Positions 4,672-5,520 of a stretch of 5,520 bases of DNA are shown in pieces (within the stretch, counting starts at the first letter, position 1; every line of letters starts with the position of its first letter). This DNA comes from RI-92 sp040235555. GTDB lineage: Bacteria > Pseudomonadota > Gammaproteobacteria > UBA6429 > Thiohalophilaceae. Where the stretch lies: assembly GCA_040235555.1 (NCBI GenBank), contig JBECKZ010000279.1:1-5520 (forward strand). The letters are read 5' to 3'. Position numbers and translations under genes: made by a program. The notes beneath the pieces were generated by a model that made no database searches, had not been told where the DNA came from, and saw nothing but the letters and a program-made list of their open reading frames with translations.

Positions 4672-5520
4672 TCAGTCGCCCTCCGTGTCGACGATCCAGG
4701 TGTCCTTGCTGCCACCACCCTGCGACGAATTCACCACAGTCGAGCCTTTACGCAAGGCCACCCGCGTCAGCCCACCCATCGTCACCTTGGTAGTGGAGCC
4801 GGACAGGATAAACGGGCGCAGATCCAGGTGGCGCGGTTCGACGTGATTGTCGACCAGGGTTGGCGCCGTGGACAGGGTTAACAACGGTTGCGCCATGTAA
4901 TTGCGCGGATCGCGCCGAATCAGATTCACAAATTTTTCCCGTTCGGCCTTGCTTGCCTGCGGCCCGATTAACATGCCATATCCGCCGGATTCATTAGCAG
5001 GCTTAACCACCAATTTGTCGATATTCTGGATCACATAGTCACGTTCTTCCTTGATGATGCAGCGATAGGATGGCACGTTAGGGATGATCGGATCTTCATC
5101 CAGGTAGTATTTGATGATCTCCGGTACATAGGAATAGACCACCTTGTCATCGGCCACCCCGGCACCCGGTGCATTAGCCAGTGCGACCTTGCCCGCCTTC
5201 CAGGCCCGCATCAGCCCAGGTACTCCCAGCATGGACTCCGGATTAAATGCTTCCGGGTCCAGGAACAGATCATCAATGCGCCGGTAGATCACATCCACCC
5301 GCGACAGACCTTCTACCGTGCGCATATAGACTGTGTCTTTCTCATCCACATACAAATCGCTGCCCTGGACCAGTTCGGCCCCCATTTGCTGGGCGAGATA
5401 GGAATGTTCGAAATAAGCGGAGTTGTAGATACCCGGCGTCAACACCACCACTTCCGGTTGTTCGATTTTGCGCGGCGACAACTCTGCCAACATGTCATAC
5501 AGATGCGAGGGATACTCATC
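4672..5520 (-). CDS. Circularly permuted ATP-grasp type 2 protein (DUF404/DUF407), C-terminal part
   Basis: The reading frame is open to the right edge, so about 282 C-terminal residues are seen of a protein that is usually near 470-480. The ATG at 5493 is internal: the nine preceding codons are coding and family-like (ending HLYD). Motifs in order are LTPGIYNSAYFEH (5439-5401), YRRIDDLFLDP (5286-5254), LANAPGAGVADDK (5178-5140), the ATP-binding KPANESGGYGM loop (5004-4972), RNYMAQP (4902-4882) and RHLDLRPF (4833-4810). ATP-grasp enzymes join a carboxylate to an amine through an acyl-phosphate; this family is predicted to ligate peptides or amino acids, but the substrate is unknown. The C-terminus SQGGGSKDTW plus a short tail is typical. 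The alpha-E gene starts one base after the TGA, so the two are almost certainly one operon whose promoter lies outside the window. Confidence 0.94.
   Translation of the reverse strand, partial: DEYPSHLYDMLAELSPRKIEQPEVVVLTPGIYNSAYFEHSYLAQQMGAELVQGSDLYVDEKDTVYMRTVEGLSRVDVIYRRIDDLFLDPEAFNPESMLGVPGLMRAWKAGKVALANAPGAGVADDKVVYSYVPEIIKYYLDEDPIIPNVPSYRCIIKEERDYVIQNIDKLVVKPANESGGYGMLIGPQASKAEREKFVNLIRRDPRNYMAQPLLTLSTAPTLVDNHVEPRHLDLRPFILSGSTTKVTMGGLTRVALRKGSTVVNSSQGGGSKDTWIVDTEGD
4679..4684 (-). promoter_or_regulatory. Ribosome binding site that fixes the alpha-E start
   Basis: GGAGGG, read leftward inside the last codons of the ATP-grasp gene, lies eight bases before the ATG at 4670. It supports that start over the upstream in-frame ATG at 4718. 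Confidence 0.7.

Noticed and set aside
4671..4718. Longer alpha-E start at 4718
   Set aside because: The extra 16 residues overlap the ATP-grasp gene and are not family-like; the canonical MLSRVAEHIYWMARY begins at 4670 behind GGAGGG.

Overview
The window looks like ordinary chromosome from a gammaproteobacterium, possibly one with an active sulfur metabolism. This rests on the gene families (single-domain rhodanese, YeeE/YedE-type transporter, GFA protein, ATP-grasp/alpha-E pair), moderate GC, classical Shine-Dalgarno sites and a sigma70-like promoter. It is inference: no rRNA or marker gene is present. I saw no mobile element, CRISPR array, tRNA or rRNA.

Layout. Positions 1-58 hold the first 19 codons of a leftward gene that resembles a PfkB-family sugar/nucleoside kinase. 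A 210-bp divergent spacer follows. It carries a good rightward promoter (TTGAAT, 17 nt, TATAAA) and a perfect 7-bp dyad downstream of it. Three rightward genes come next: a small rhodanese (269-607), a YeeE/YedE membrane transporter (714-1742) and a probable Fe(II)/2-oxoglutarate oxygenase-like protein (1758-2282). A strong intrinsic terminator (641-671) lies between the rhodanese and transporter genes. The oxygenase-like gene follows the transporter after only 15 nt.

The rest reads leftward. From the right edge, transcription runs through the C-terminal part of a circularly permuted ATP-grasp protein (4672-5520, cut by the window), an alpha-E protein (3738-4670, one base after the previous stop), an alpha/beta hydrolase (2713-3579) and a GFA-family zinc protein (2279-2635). 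The GFA stop codon interleaves with the stop of the convergent oxygenase-like gene in a 4-nt overlap.

How the genes may work together. The rhodanese and YeeE/YedE pair suggests uptake of a sulfur compound such as thiosulfate and its handling as sulfane sulfur in the cytoplasm. The oxygenase-like gene appears co-translated with the transporter, but its substrate is unknown. The ATP-grasp/alpha-E pair is a conserved module predicted to form amide or peptide bonds. The transglutaminase-like gene that often accompanies it is absent on the downstream side here. The most notable oddity is in the transporter: the central cysteine expected in the family's AGGC motif is an aspartate (D104), while the other two conserved cysteines remain.
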